NCBI GenBank assembly: GCA_030832085.1
Contig: JAURJU010000038.1
Span: 33,323-97,322 of the forward strand
Direction of reading: 5' to 3'
DNA length: 64,000 bases
Origin: Chitinophagales bacterium
Lineage (GTDB): Bacteria; Bacteroidota; Bacteroidia; Chitinophagales; Chitinophagaceae
The position numbers and the translations under genes were made by a program. The notes beneath the pieces are model-generated. The model was given only the letters and a program-made list of their open reading frames with translations, was not told the DNA's origin and did no database searches. Below are positions 52,120 to 61,947 of this stretch, in pieces (the first letter of the stretch is position 1; each line of letters begins with the position of its first letter).

Positions 52120-54927
52120 TTATTGAAGTTCCAGCATGTCATTCAAGCGATATGTTTTCCCTTTCTCTGTTTTGAAACGAATCGACTTTCCTTGACAGGC
52201 AAGAATACACTCATTTCCCGCTTTTGACAGCAGCTCTACATGTCCAATTTTTCCATTTTTCCAAGCCATCTTGAACTCAAATCCTCCTCTTGCACAAAGA
52301 CCACTGACACTGCCATTGGGCAATGCTGATGGCAAGGCAGGCAGCAAAACAATCTGATCATCGTGGCTTTGCAAAAGCATCTCTCCAATGCCTGCAGCAC
52401 CACCAAAATTTCCATCAATTTGGAATGGCGGATGTGCATCGAACAAATTGATGTACGATCCTGCACCACCTGTTTCTGCAGGGCTTAACAACATCTTCAA
52501 CAATGTATACACATGATCTCCATCCCGAAACCTTGCCCACAAATTGATCTTCCAACCAAGGCTCCATCCCGTCGCGGCATCTCCCCGAAACAGGAGGGAT
52601 TGCTTGGCAGCGTTCATGAATTTTTCATTCTTCCCCCATACAATTTCAGTGCCGGGATATACTCCCCACAAATGGGAGACATGCCTGTGCTTGTTGTTGG
52701 GATCATCCTTGTCCTGGATCCATTCCTGTAATTGACCGTACTTGCCAATCTGATCAGGGGCAATCTGGGGAAGCATGTTGCGAAGGCTGTCGGCAAAAGA
52801 CTTGTCGGTTTGCAATATTTCTGAGGCGCTGATCACGGCTTTGAACAAAGACCTGATGATCTGATGATCCATGGAAGGCCCTGCCACCAGCCCACCCTGC
52901 TCTGGTGAATTGGAAGGTGAGCTGATCAGCCAGCCTGTTTTGGGATCCTTCACCAAAAAATGCTTGAAAAATGCAGCAGCACCTCTCATGACGGGATATC
53001 CTCTTTTCTGAAGGAAATCCTTGTCCAAAGTAAACAGATAATGTTCCCAAAAATGATGGCTCAACCAGGCACCACCAGTAACCCAGATTCCATGATTGGC
53101 AGCATTGATGGCAGCTGTTCCCCGCCAGAGATCTGTATTGTGGTGCAATACCCAGCCTGGGGCATTGTAATATGCTTTGGCAGTCACAGTACCTCTTGCG
53201 GCCACCTCTTCGACCATCTTGAACAAGGGATCGTGCAGGTCAGAAAGATTCAATGGCTCTGCAGGCCAATAGTTCATTTCCGTATTGATGTTGGTGGTGT
53301 ATTTGCTTCCCCAGGGTGGAGAGAGCAGATCGTTCCAGATGCCTTGCAAATTGGCAGGCATGGTTCCGGGTCTTGAACTTGAGATCAAGAGATACCTGCT
53401 GTATTGAACATAAAGAGCAAGCAGGGATGGATCTCCGGAGACCCCGAATTCGCGTATGCGTTGATCAGTGGGTTTTGCATCTTGTGCATTTGTACCAAAA
53501 TCGATGGAAAATCGGTCGAAATATTTTTTATACGCTTTGATGTGATTGGCCTTGATGGCTTGGGAGGATTTTGATTTAATGGCGGAAATGGCCTTGGTAC
53601 CCAATGCCAGCGGATCGGCGGAGATATCATTGTATTTTTTAAAGTTGGTGGCTGCGCTCAAATAAGCAAATACCTGATCAGCACCTACAACATGCAACCT
53701 GCCATTCCTGCTGAAAATCTTACCCCCTTTGACCCTTATCCTGAGCAGGCTTTCTCCAAACAAGGCCCCATGCAAAACTGCTACATGCAAACGCAGGGTG
53801 CTGTCATTCAGGATGCTGACTTCATGATTTTTGTGCGGAGATTTGAATGAAAAAGAAACATCAATGCTTTTGGATTTGTCTGCAGTCAATTCAATGCCAA
53901 CTACTTGATCAACTGCGCTGGAGAAATAGGTTCTGGTGTACCGAATACCAGTATGAACATAGCTTGTTTTGGCCAGCGCATTGGCAATGTTCAGTTCCCT
54001 TGTATAGCCTGTATATCCTGCATGATTGAAATGCATCATCAGGTCGCCAAATGGCTGATATTCTGCCTGATATTTCGGTATAGCGGGAGGTACATCATCT
54101 TGAACAAAAAACCTCCAGGTACCCTGCAAATCAATCTGTGGAGATGAATCTGTATCAGCTCCTAAAAAACCAATATGCCTTAGCGTATCCTTGTAGCCAG
54201 ACAATCCTCCTTTGTCTGCAAAATTCAATACTTGTATCGCAATCCTGTTTTCTCCTTCCACAAGTAGGTTAGCAGGTATGGAATATCGCCTTGCATCGCC
54301 GGATTCCGTATGACCTACCAACATACCGTTCACATAGGTCCTGTCCAGGTCCCTGATGCGGTTGAGGTCAAGGATCAAAGGTTTGTTCAACATGGATGAT
54401 GAAACAACAAATGTTTTGGTGAACCAGACTGCTCCATCTAAACCATCCAGCCCAGCTGTTTCCCAGCCTTCAAAATGCGGTACGCGGATTTTTCTCCATT
54501 GACGGTCATCAAAAGTTTTTTGGGAAGGATCCACTGCCATGCCCTTCAGCGCAAACATTTCTTTGATCCATTGCGCCCTATTACCGGCAGGGCTTTGCAA
54601 GCCCATGAACTCTTTTTCTGCCAGGGCATTTGCTTCCTTCTGTTTTCCATCAAACAACAATTGCCTGATTGTATCAAGGTGGACGAATGCATTGGAACGG
54701 TTGTACTCCCGGGGTTTACCGCTCCATAAGCTCTCCTCGTTGAATTGAATCCTGTCTTCCTCCACACCACCAAATACCATGGCGCCAATACGTCCGTTTC
54801 CAATGGGCAGTGCATCGGTCCACTTTACTGATGGCTTTTCATACCACAGTCGATTCCCTTGAGAGAATGCAGAAACGAACAACAAAAATGCACTGCTCGT
54901 CAACAAAAACTTCCTCATATTTTTCAT
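52120..54927 (-). CDS. GH95 family alpha-L-fucosidase or alpha-L-galactosidase with inserted domain
   Basis: A 935-residue secreted enzyme. The GH95 core is clear: DALPIGNGRIGAMVFGG at residue about 38, TTNINTEMNYWPAEP at 544-558 (Asn546, Asn548), SPSNSPEQ (Glu676) and DAHPPFQIDGNFGG (Asp838), matching the catalytic positions known for the family. Between about residues 109 and 289 the N-terminal domain is interrupted by roughly 180 residues resembling a jelly-roll sugar-binding domain (IRDLDRTYVNGMLVGHTES), which explains the length above the usual 780-830. In pectin loci GH95 often removes L-galactose or L-fucose. It is followed by a 178-base gap with the operator. Confidence 0.9.
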   Translation of the reverse strand: MKNMRKFLLTSSAFLLFVSAFSQGNRLWYEKPSVKWTDALPIGNGRIGAMVFGGVEEDRIQFNEESLWSGKPREYNRSNAFVHLDTIRQLLFDGKQKEANALAEKEFMGLQSPAGNRAQWIKEMFALKGMAVDPSQKTFDDRQWRKIRVPHFEGWETAGLDGLDGAVWFTKTFVVSSSMLNKPLILDLNRIRDLDRTYVNGMLVGHTESGDARRYSIPANLLVEGENRIAIQVLNFADKGGLSGYKDTLRHIGFLGADTDSSPQIDLQGTWRFFVQDDVPPAIPKYQAEYQPFGDLMMHFNHAGYTGYTRELNIANALAKTSYVHTGIRYTRTYFSSAVDQVVGIELTADKSKSIDVSFSFKSPHKNHEVSILNDSTLRLHVAVLHGALFGESLLRIRVKGGKIFSRNGRLHVVGADQVFAYLSAATNFKKYNDISADPLALGTKAISAIKSKSSQAIKANHIKAYKKYFDRFSIDFGTNAQDAKPTDQRIREFGVSGDPSLLALYVQYSRYLLISSSRPGTMPANLQGIWNDLLSPPWGSKYTTNINTEMNYWPAEPLNLSDLHDPLFKMVEEVAARGTVTAKAYYNAPGWVLHHNTDLWRGTAAINAANHGIWVTGGAWLSHHFWEHYLFTLDKDFLQKRGYPVMRGAAAFFKHFLVKDPKTGWLISSPSNSPEQGGLVAGPSMDHQIIRSLFKAVISASEILQTDKSFADSLRNMLPQIAPDQIGKYGQLQEWIQDKDDPNNKHRHVSHLWGVYPGTEIVWGKNEKFMNAAKQSLLFRGDAATGWSLGWKINLWARFRDGDHVYTLLKMLLSPAETGGAGSYINLFDAHPPFQIDGNFGGAAGIGEMLLQSHDDQIVLLPALPSALPNGSVSGLCARGGFEFKMAWKNGKIGHVELLSKAGNECILACQGKSIRFKTEKGKTYRLNDMLELQ

Positions 54928-54936
54928 GCCTGATGT

Positions 54937-56469
54937 TTATGGTCTGATCTTGATTTTGATCGGTTTCAATGTTTTGGCCTTGTACAATTGTTTTCCGTCC
55001 TGCATCACTTTGAAACCTGCTTCGCCATAGCGATTGCCCGTTTCATCCCATTGTAAATCAAATATTTTTCCATGATAAGCAATACCCGACAACCTGAACC
55101 ATTTCCATTTTCCTTCAGGAATCAGGGGATGAATGTCAAGCAAATCATCTTCTCTTGTTCTCAGACCAATCAGGTCATTGATGATCAGATCTGCAAAGCC
55201 TGAATGGTTGTAATAACTGCTGCGGGGATTGTCTCCTTTGAGCCAGTATCCATTTTTTTCATCCTGGTACTCTCCCAGATAAGGCAATCTATTTTTCTGG
55301 TGAGACCATGCATAGGTGTGGAATACATCATAAAAAACGGTTGCATCCATTTTCCCATGATGCCTGTAATTGTTCAACAAATTGGAGAGCCCTTTCAATG
55401 TCTGTGTTGTAGCAAAAGGCCATACAGCGCCATCCCACTCACAACCATGCCCGGAGCCGTGGGTGCGAAAATCAGGATGCCTTCTCTCCGCAGTGGTGAT
55501 GCCCCATGGCGCGCGAAAACCACTTGCATCAACCAGTTCATCCCACTGTGCTGCGAATGCAGACTTGTCGTTGGGCAGATTAAAATACCAGGGTATAAAT
55601 CCAATCGCCTCCTTTGCATCGTCCAATTGTGCATTGGTATGCAAGACCTTAAAAAACTGTTCCTTGGCATCCCAGAGGCTGTCGTGTACAAGTTTTTTCA
55701 ATGCTGCAGATTTCTGTCGGTATGTTTTATCCATTGCATTATCACCCAATACTGAAGCCATCTTGGACATGGCAACTGCATTGCCATACATGTAGCTGTT
55801 GATGGTCGGCCTCCGGTTCTTCTCTTTTCTGCTGCCACTGATGGATTCTTCCATGGCATCCTTGACATCAAACTGCCAGAACAAGCCAGACGGCACTTGT
55901 TTTTCTTTTTCCCACCATTGATAATTCGCATGCAGCATGGGAAATGCAAACCGCAAACGGGCAGTATCCAGATCCACCAGGTATCTTTCATATACTGCAT
56001 GTTGCAACCAGCTGCTGAAATTGTAGAGATGATTTTTGGGTAACGTTGGCACCAGGTGAATCCAAAAATCCATGTATTGGTTGAGGTACTGGGGATCCCT
56101 CAACCAGCGCAATTCATTGATATGATGTCCAAGGCCACTGCTGATGGTATTGTATTTTCCAGCATGATTGACGGGCATAATGAATTCAGTGAACACATAA
56201 CCGTCGGGTGTCCGCTTCAGGTGTTTTCTGATGGTCCACCAGCGGTAATAATATATTTTTTCCACCGTGGTATCAGGACATTCAAACAATGGAATATTTG
56301 CTGCCATCCAGGCAAAGGCCTGTTTGTTGGACACATGATTGACGACAAGCTCTGTATCAATGCTGTTGAAATAATCGACATGGCTTTTCAACTTGGGCAA
56401 AAGCGATTTGTCTTGGGCATTGGATGCCAAAAAGAAAAAAGAAAATAAAATGGCAACGCGCATCTTCAT
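54937..56469 (-). CDS. Secreted six-hairpin (MGH1-like) glycosidase
   Basis: A 510-residue secreted protein with signal peptide (MKMRVAILFSFFFLASNAQ). The sequence suggests an (alpha/alpha)6 barrel of the trehalase/MGH1-like type: FHTYAWSHQKNRLPYLGEYQDEKNGYWLKGDNPRSSYYNHSGFADLI near the C-terminus and CEWDGAVWPFATTQTLKGL. Glu and Asp residues in these segments may be catalytic. The substrate cannot be read from the sequence. The start at 56469 is preferred because the longer frame overlaps the previous gene. Confidence 0.7.
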   Translation of the reverse strand: MKMRVAILFSFFFLASNAQDKSLLPKLKSHVDYFNSIDTELVVNHVSNKQAFAWMAANIPLFECPDTTVEKIYYYRWWTIRKHLKRTPDGYVFTEFIMPVNHAGKYNTISSGLGHHINELRWLRDPQYLNQYMDFWIHLVPTLPKNHLYNFSSWLQHAVYERYLVDLDTARLRFAFPMLHANYQWWEKEKQVPSGLFWQFDVKDAMEESISGSRKEKNRRPTINSYMYGNAVAMSKMASVLGDNAMDKTYRQKSAALKKLVHDSLWDAKEQFFKVLHTNAQLDDAKEAIGFIPWYFNLPNDKSAFAAQWDELVDASGFRAPWGITTAERRHPDFRTHGSGHGCEWDGAVWPFATTQTLKGLSNLLNNYRHHGKMDATVFYDVFHTYAWSHQKNRLPYLGEYQDEKNGYWLKGDNPRSSYYNHSGFADLIINDLIGLRTREDDLLDIHPLIPEGKWKWFRLSGIAYHGKIFDLQWDETGNRYGEAGFKVMQDGKQLYKAKTLKPIKIKIRP

Positions 56470-56494
56470 GACTACATGTCTTTTAGCAGGTGGG

Positions 56495-59275
56495 TCATTT
56501 TTCAAACAGCCAATCCAATTCTCTTTTCACGCCAGTGATTGTCAGTCCTGCATCGTATGAAGGTAAAGCATTTGATCGACTGACGGCACCCAGCACCAGA
56601 TAGATTCCTTTGGCAAATTTGAGTTCATGCTTGCCGGCTGGAAAACTATAGGTATGCACATCAACCACTGGCATGCCACCGTTGACCACAAAGGCATTCC
56701 GCAACCGCGGCTCGGCCTGACCATGGTCATTGCCGCTTGCATCCGTTTCCAGCTTGGGTTTTTGTAAAAACTTGGGGTCCGTGCTATTGAAATATCCCAC
56801 TAAAATATCAACGGGCTCCTCACATGAAAATACAATAGAGCTGGGCTTTGCCATCAACTTGTAGGATAGCTTCAATCCCTGCATGCCCTTCAAGGATTCA
56901 TCAAAATTTTTCACATATACATTGGAATCAATAAAAACTTCTTTTCCAACAGTAACCGGAAATGTGTTGAGTCCATTGACTTCCCAACTGATCTTTGCTG
57001 GAATGGCCTTGTAGCCATGGTTTGTGATATTAGCCACCGGTGCTTTCAATGAATCAATCTTGAACCTGAATATTGAAAGCTCCTCTTCATAAATGGGTTT
57101 CAGTTCAAGCCATGTCTTGTTGTTGCCATTGTCGCCTCCAACGGGAATTCTTCGCTGTTGGGTTTGCATACTGTTGGCATAGAGATAACTGTCCTTGGTC
57201 AACAAAACCAAACTATCAAAATACAACATGCTTTTTTTGAGATCAAGATATCCCTTCTCAAGATCAGCAAGATCCGTAGAATACTTATAACGCAATACGT
57301 GCATGGCTGCAGCGGCCTTTGCTGCATAATGTTTTGCAAGCTGGTCATAAATCTTCATGTCATTGCGCAGGCGCATGAATTCTGCTTTGTTCTTTTTCAC
57401 AAAGGGCAGGGCCAAATCAATGGCATGCGCAGCTTGCTTTCCATGATCGAGTATTTCGTTGATTCCCCGAATCGGCGTTTCACCCACATGGGGCAAGCCT
57501 TTCCATTCTTTTTCTGCATATTCAATCAACATCTCCCCTTCAGGACCCTCTGAATCATAGAGCAAAGAGATCACACCAAAGCGGTGTGGATTGATGAGTT
57601 GTGGCATCAACATTCCGAGGGTCATTGTCTGCCTGTTACCATCTGTAATGCCAAAACGCCGCAAGATTTTCGGAGCAATTTCACCTGAAGCTTCATAGGC
57701 TTTTAGGACGTTCAATGATGCGTCCTTGTTCAGACCAAATTGATTGGACAGCATCCCACTCCAATACACCATCTCACTGCTCCTGTCTCGTTTTGCCTTC
57801 CATGCATAGCGAGACCATCCCTTGTACCACATCCAGTCACGGTCTATCTGCAACAACCTTTTTTCTGCCTTGTCAGCAGTATAGGGCCAATCCCAATAAG
57901 ATGCCTGAGGATAGAGATGCAAGGCATTGCCCATGTGCACTTCATGCATAGCGATGACCGACTTCTGGATAAAATCTGGTGAGGCATAACGGAAAGGTTC
58001 CAGGTTGGAAAGGATGTGTACGTTCTCCAACTGAACAGAACCCAATGCACTCAACTTGCGGTGCAATTCAGCCCACGGGCCCCGGGGGGTGTATGTTGTA
58101 AGGGACTCGCCGTTGTACTTGGACTCGGTATATAGGTTCTTGTACAAAGGCAGGGCAGCGCGCATCACACTGGGCGCATCGGTATCGTGTGAACGCAAAA
58201 CTAAAGGAGGCTCCTCTGTTTTTCCGAGTGCGGCCAATCCCTGCTTCACGCCGGGTATAATCGTTTTTGTAAACCAATCAATATCATCCTGGCCAACCCC
58301 TTCCATCGCTTCACCCAATGCCACCATCAAGCCCACATTGGGATATTTCTCCACAAAGGCCGCAATGGACTGCTTGGTATAATCGGCAATCAAAGGAATG
58401 ATCGGACGGTTGCGGTCTTGTGTCTTGATGCCATGGTGTTCTGCAAAAGGTTTTGATACAATGATGTTGTAAAACATCTGGATCACCCAGATACCACGGC
58501 GTTCCGCCTCCTTGGTGATGAACCCATAAATCGCTTCATTTTTTTTGAATGTTGCTTCGTCCACTTCCAGTGCATATGGATAGTCCTTCAATTTAACCAA
58601 TGAAGCGAACGGATGACCATTCCAAAGAAACAATGCATTCATGCGGTTGTTAGCCATTGAATCCAGCACCCTGGTCCACAATTCCTTGTCATAAAACCAA
58701 GGGAAAGATTCTTCTGTGTACGGATATTCATAGACCAGTCTTCCCGGAAGATAGGCTGGCTTTTGCACGCCAATACAACTGCCACGAAGCACCATTTCCG
58801 GACCATCCGCTATGTCTAACATGGTTGGCATGGACTTGGCTGCCATTACCCTTTCGCGCAGTTCCATGAGGCCATACATGACCCCGGTGGGATCTGCACC
58901 ACCAACAACAACCATCTCATTTTTTACAACAATCCTGAAATGCTCTTTTGCTGGAACGACTGTCAACGAAATTTTGAGGGATTGCTCCGCTTCTTTGATG
59001 AGTGTCGAACCAGCTACACCAGCAATGACCTGCACAAGCCCTTTTTGATGCGCTGAAATGATATGGGCTTTTTCTGTATTGTATGAGAATTGCTGAACTG
59101 CTGTTTCCAACAATCCAAAGCCATAATTGATCCTGCTGTTGTCGGCTTCATCAGTGATCAACCTGATTTTACCAATCATTATTTTATCACCATTGTCTGC
59201 ATGTGCAGCAACAAAAAAGCAGCACAGCAAATGCACCAGCACAACTGTCCTGATCACAAGATTCATCCTGAACAT
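56495..59275 (-). CDS. Secreted GH67-like/GH20-N-type glycosidase, substrate unknown
   Basis: A 926-residue secreted protein. Residues about 30-150 resemble the N-terminal domain of GH67 and GH20 enzymes (VVVGGADPTGVMYGLMELRERV). Residues about 155-560 look like a TIM barrel (RGSCIGVQKPAYLPGRLVYEYPY, LFLWNGHPF, MVALGEAMEG with Glu322). The remainder is helical followed by a C-terminal beta domain. Similar proteins may act on uronic acids, but the exact specificity is unclear. Signal peptide: residues about 1-26. It is 11 bases downstream of rhaB, in the same operon as rhamnose catabolism. Confidence 0.65.
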   Translation of the reverse strand: MFRMNLVIRTVVLVHLLCCFFVAAHADNGDKIMIGKIRLITDEADNSRINYGFGLLETAVQQFSYNTEKAHIISAHQKGLVQVIAGVAGSTLIKEAEQSLKISLTVVPAKEHFRIVVKNEMVVVGGADPTGVMYGLMELRERVMAAKSMPTMLDIADGPEMVLRGSCIGVQKPAYLPGRLVYEYPYTEESFPWFYDKELWTRVLDSMANNRMNALFLWNGHPFASLVKLKDYPYALEVDEATFKKNEAIYGFITKEAERRGIWVIQMFYNIIVSKPFAEHHGIKTQDRNRPIIPLIADYTKQSIAAFVEKYPNVGLMVALGEAMEGVGQDDIDWFTKTIIPGVKQGLAALGKTEEPPLVLRSHDTDAPSVMRAALPLYKNLYTESKYNGESLTTYTPRGPWAELHRKLSALGSVQLENVHILSNLEPFRYASPDFIQKSVIAMHEVHMGNALHLYPQASYWDWPYTADKAEKRLLQIDRDWMWYKGWSRYAWKAKRDRSSEMVYWSGMLSNQFGLNKDASLNVLKAYEASGEIAPKILRRFGITDGNRQTMTLGMLMPQLINPHRFGVISLLYDSEGPEGEMLIEYAEKEWKGLPHVGETPIRGINEILDHGKQAAHAIDLALPFVKKNKAEFMRLRNDMKIYDQLAKHYAAKAAAAMHVLRYKYSTDLADLEKGYLDLKKSMLYFDSLVLLTKDSYLYANSMQTQQRRIPVGGDNGNNKTWLELKPIYEEELSIFRFKIDSLKAPVANITNHGYKAIPAKISWEVNGLNTFPVTVGKEVFIDSNVYVKNFDESLKGMQGLKLSYKLMAKPSSIVFSCEEPVDILVGYFNSTDPKFLQKPKLETDASGNDHGQAEPRLRNAFVVNGGMPVVDVHTYSFPAGKHELKFAKGIYLVLGAVSRSNALPSYDAGLTITGVKRELDWLFEK

Positions 59276-59286
59276 ATTTGAATGGT

Positions 59287-60630
59287 TTAACTGTACAACT
59301 TAAGGTTGATGAGGTCCTCGCCCACAGGGTTGGGATTCCATGCACCATGGATGGCCAGGGCTGCACCGAGCGCAGTTGCTTGTGCCACTTCAGCAGCATA
59401 TACTTTTTTGTTTTGGTAGTGTGCAGCAAGCATGCTCATGAAAACATGATTTTTGCTGAAGCCTCCATCCACAAAAATATTTTCAGCATCCTGGTGTTTA
59501 AGGATGAGATCAATGCTTTCAATTTGTTTTTTAACCAGGATTGCTATCAGGATATTGTAGGCCAGATCAGGAGACGCTACTTCCATCAGGTCAACAGCTT
59601 CAAAACTGGAACAATCTTCCGAAGACAAACGCTCTTGTGCCAGTGCAGACAAGCCCTGATCATAGCGAATGGCCTTGTAAAAATCATCAGGAATGGCATA
59701 ATGGGAAGCGACGCGCTCAGCGCCTTTCTCATGTTCATTGCCCAAAAAAAGTCTTGACGCTTTAACAGGCTCTCCAGTGAATTGGAGGTAAGAAAGACAA
59801 TCCTTTTCCAGCTCTTCATCACTAAGGGGTACATGGTCGAATGGATTGAGCGAAATGCTCCAGGTACCTGTGGAAACCAATACAAAAGGCTGTTTGAAAC
59901 AGATCAGGTAAGGAATCAATGCAGAAGAACTGTCGTGCAATCCGATGCCGCAGGACAATTCCTGCCCTTCAATATGTATTCTTTCAACATGGGCAGAAGT
60001 TATGACGGGTGCAAGTACTGGCGCAATGCCTTCATTTTGAACCCATGTATGGTATGCTTGTTTGGTAAAGTCCCAGAGATTGGTATGACAACCGATGCTG
60101 GTGATGTCTGTTACAGGAATATCCGTGAAAATATAACTGAGGTATTGTGGAAGATGCAGTGCAAATGCAATCCTGGCAAAGATTTCAGGCCGCTCATGCT
60201 TGATGCGCAATACCTGCATGCCGGAATTCAAACTGCCCAGGACCGGTGATGCGGTGCACCGTGAAAACGCTTTTTCGCCACCATATTTTTCATAAAACTG
60301 ATGCTGAATATCTTGAGGATATGGCTTCAGGTAATTGTACAATGGCGTCAATGTATCTCCATCACCATCAACATAAACGAAACTTGCACCATAGGCAGTA
60401 AAATTGATGGCCTTTACTTCAAAGCCCTCAAGATGCAGGGATGCCTTGATCAATTCGAGTGCAGAACTGGTCAAAGAGGCCAGGTCTTCACATGGAAATC
60501 CATCCTCATCAACCGTCTCTTCCATCCGGTCACTCTTTTCATACACCAACTGATATGCCTGATCGAAAAGCAGCAATTTCTTGTTGGTTTTTCCCACATC
60601 AAGAATGGCAACAACTGGCTTTTTCTGCAT
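59287..60630 (-). CDS. rhaB: L-rhamnulokinase-like FGGY carbohydrate kinase
   Basis: A 447-residue FGGY-family sugar kinase: VVAILDVGKTNKKLLLFD (phosphate motif) at the N-terminus, GIGLHDSSSALIPYL with the conserved Asp, VLVSTGTWSIS and NIFVDGGFSKNHVF. No signal peptide. In this setting, between an L-rhamnose isomerase and RhaEW, the likely reaction is ATP-dependent phosphorylation of L-rhamnulose at C1. An L-fuculokinase role is possible from sequence alone but is not supported by the neighbours. Confidence 0.85.
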   Translation of the reverse strand: MQKKPVVAILDVGKTNKKLLLFDQAYQLVYEKSDRMEETVDEDGFPCEDLASLTSSALELIKASLHLEGFEVKAINFTAYGASFVYVDGDGDTLTPLYNYLKPYPQDIQHQFYEKYGGEKAFSRCTASPVLGSLNSGMQVLRIKHERPEIFARIAFALHLPQYLSYIFTDIPVTDITSIGCHTNLWDFTKQAYHTWVQNEGIAPVLAPVITSAHVERIHIEGQELSCGIGLHDSSSALIPYLICFKQPFVLVSTGTWSISLNPFDHVPLSDEELEKDCLSYLQFTGEPVKASRLFLGNEHEKGAERVASHYAIPDDFYKAIRYDQGLSALAQERLSSEDCSSFEAVDLMEVASPDLAYNILIAILVKKQIESIDLILKHQDAENIFVDGGFSKNHVFMSMLAAHYQNKKVYAAEVAQATALGAALAIHGAWNPNPVGEDLINLKLYS

Positions 60631-60648
60631 GGTATTTGGTTTATGGAA

Positions 60649-61923
60649 TCAGAGCCCTGTTGCTTTGTTTACAGCACCACGCTCACCAATCAGGATATCC
60701 CTGATTTTCATTGCACGGTATGCTCCCAATGGATCGATGGCAGCACCACTCCTGCGTCTTGCTTCAGCAACAACAGACCGTACATCGGTCCTGAATGCCT
60801 GCTGCAGGATTTCCTGCGCACGCACCACGTCATTGGATTCTCTTGCCTCATCAAGGGCCTTGTCATCCACCAAAAGGGCTTGTGCGTATGCAATTTGAAT
60901 GGCTTCAACCGACTGTAACAAATCTTCCAATGGATCCTTGATGTTGTGTGAAGCATCAATCATCCAGCCAAGGTCTTTGGCATGGTTCATTCCGCGGGCA
61001 TTCATGCCTTCAACGAGTTCCCTGAAAATAAGGAAAAGCTGGTAAGGCCTCATGGAGCCAACGGTCAAATCATCATCTCCATATTTTGAATCGTTGAAGT
61101 GGAATCCACCCAGTTTCTTTTCCATGAGCAACAAAGAAACGATCTGCTCAATATTGGCGTTGGGAAGATGATGTCCAAGATCCACCAGTGTAAATGCTTT
61201 AGGGCCAAGCTTGGATGCATACAACAACGATTGACCCCAGTCGCCCACTGACATGGAATAGAAGTTGGGTTCAAAGGCCTTGTATTCTACAAATACTTTC
61301 CAGTCTTCCGGCAATCCGGCATAGATGTCCTGCAGTCCTTCCAAGGTATTTTGAAATGCTTTCCTGAAATTCAACTGCCCAGGAAAACTGGATCCATCAG
61401 ACAACCAGACGGTCAGTGAATTGGAGCCCAATTCCTTTCCGTATTTGATTACTTCCAGGTTATGGTCGACTGCCTGTTGTCTCACACCTTTGTCTACGTT
61501 TTGCAGAGAGCCATATTTATAACTCAATTTTTGTCCGGGCTGATCCTGAAAAGTATTGGAGTTCATGGCATCGAAAACCAACCCATGGTGTGCAGCCAAT
61601 GCCCTGATCTTTGCCGCATCCGAAGGAATGTCCCAGGGAATGTGCAGGGAAATCGCACCACTCGATTGATTGAGCTTGTGCAAGAGTCCCACATCTTCAA
61701 TTTTTTCCTCAAGATTACCTGGCTCACCCCCAATGGAGAAACGACCAAATCTTGTTCCACCAGCACCAAGTGCCCAACTTGGAATCGCCACCTGAAAATC
61801 AATAAGTTTATCAATCACTGCTTCCACATTGGTCAACGAAGCAGCATAAAATTCAAAATTTCTTTTGTGCCCTGACTCTAGTTGCGCATTGAGTTCATCT
61901 ATTCTTGACTGTTCTATTTGCAT
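60649..61923 (-). CDS. rhaI: L-rhamnose isomerase (RhaI type)
   Basis: A 424-residue TIM-barrel isomerase of the RhaI type found in many bacteria outside enterics. Features: WALGAGGTRFGRF, HIPWD, FDAMNSNTFQDQ, VFVEYKAFEPNFY with metal-binding Glu, TLVDLGHHLPNANIEQI and GGFHFNDSKYGDDDL. It converts L-rhamnose to L-rhamnulose in the cytosol. It sits 18 bases before rhaB and 24 after rhaEW. The start ATG at 61923 is unambiguous. Confidence 0.93.
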   Translation of the reverse strand: MQIEQSRIDELNAQLESGHKRNFEFYAASLTNVEAVIDKLIDFQVAIPSWALGAGGTRFGRFSIGGEPGNLEEKIEDVGLLHKLNQSSGAISLHIPWDIPSDAAKIRALAAHHGLVFDAMNSNTFQDQPGQKLSYKYGSLQNVDKGVRQQAVDHNLEVIKYGKELGSNSLTVWLSDGSSFPGQLNFRKAFQNTLEGLQDIYAGLPEDWKVFVEYKAFEPNFYSMSVGDWGQSLLYASKLGPKAFTLVDLGHHLPNANIEQIVSLLLMEKKLGGFHFNDSKYGDDDLTVGSMRPYQLFLIFRELVEGMNARGMNHAKDLGWMIDASHNIKDPLEDLLQSVEAIQIAYAQALLVDDKALDEARESNDVVRAQEILQQAFRTDVRSVVAEARRRSGAAIDPLGAYRAMKIRDILIGERGAVNKATGL

Positions 61924-61947
61924 AAAGGCGATTGATCTGTTTAAAAA

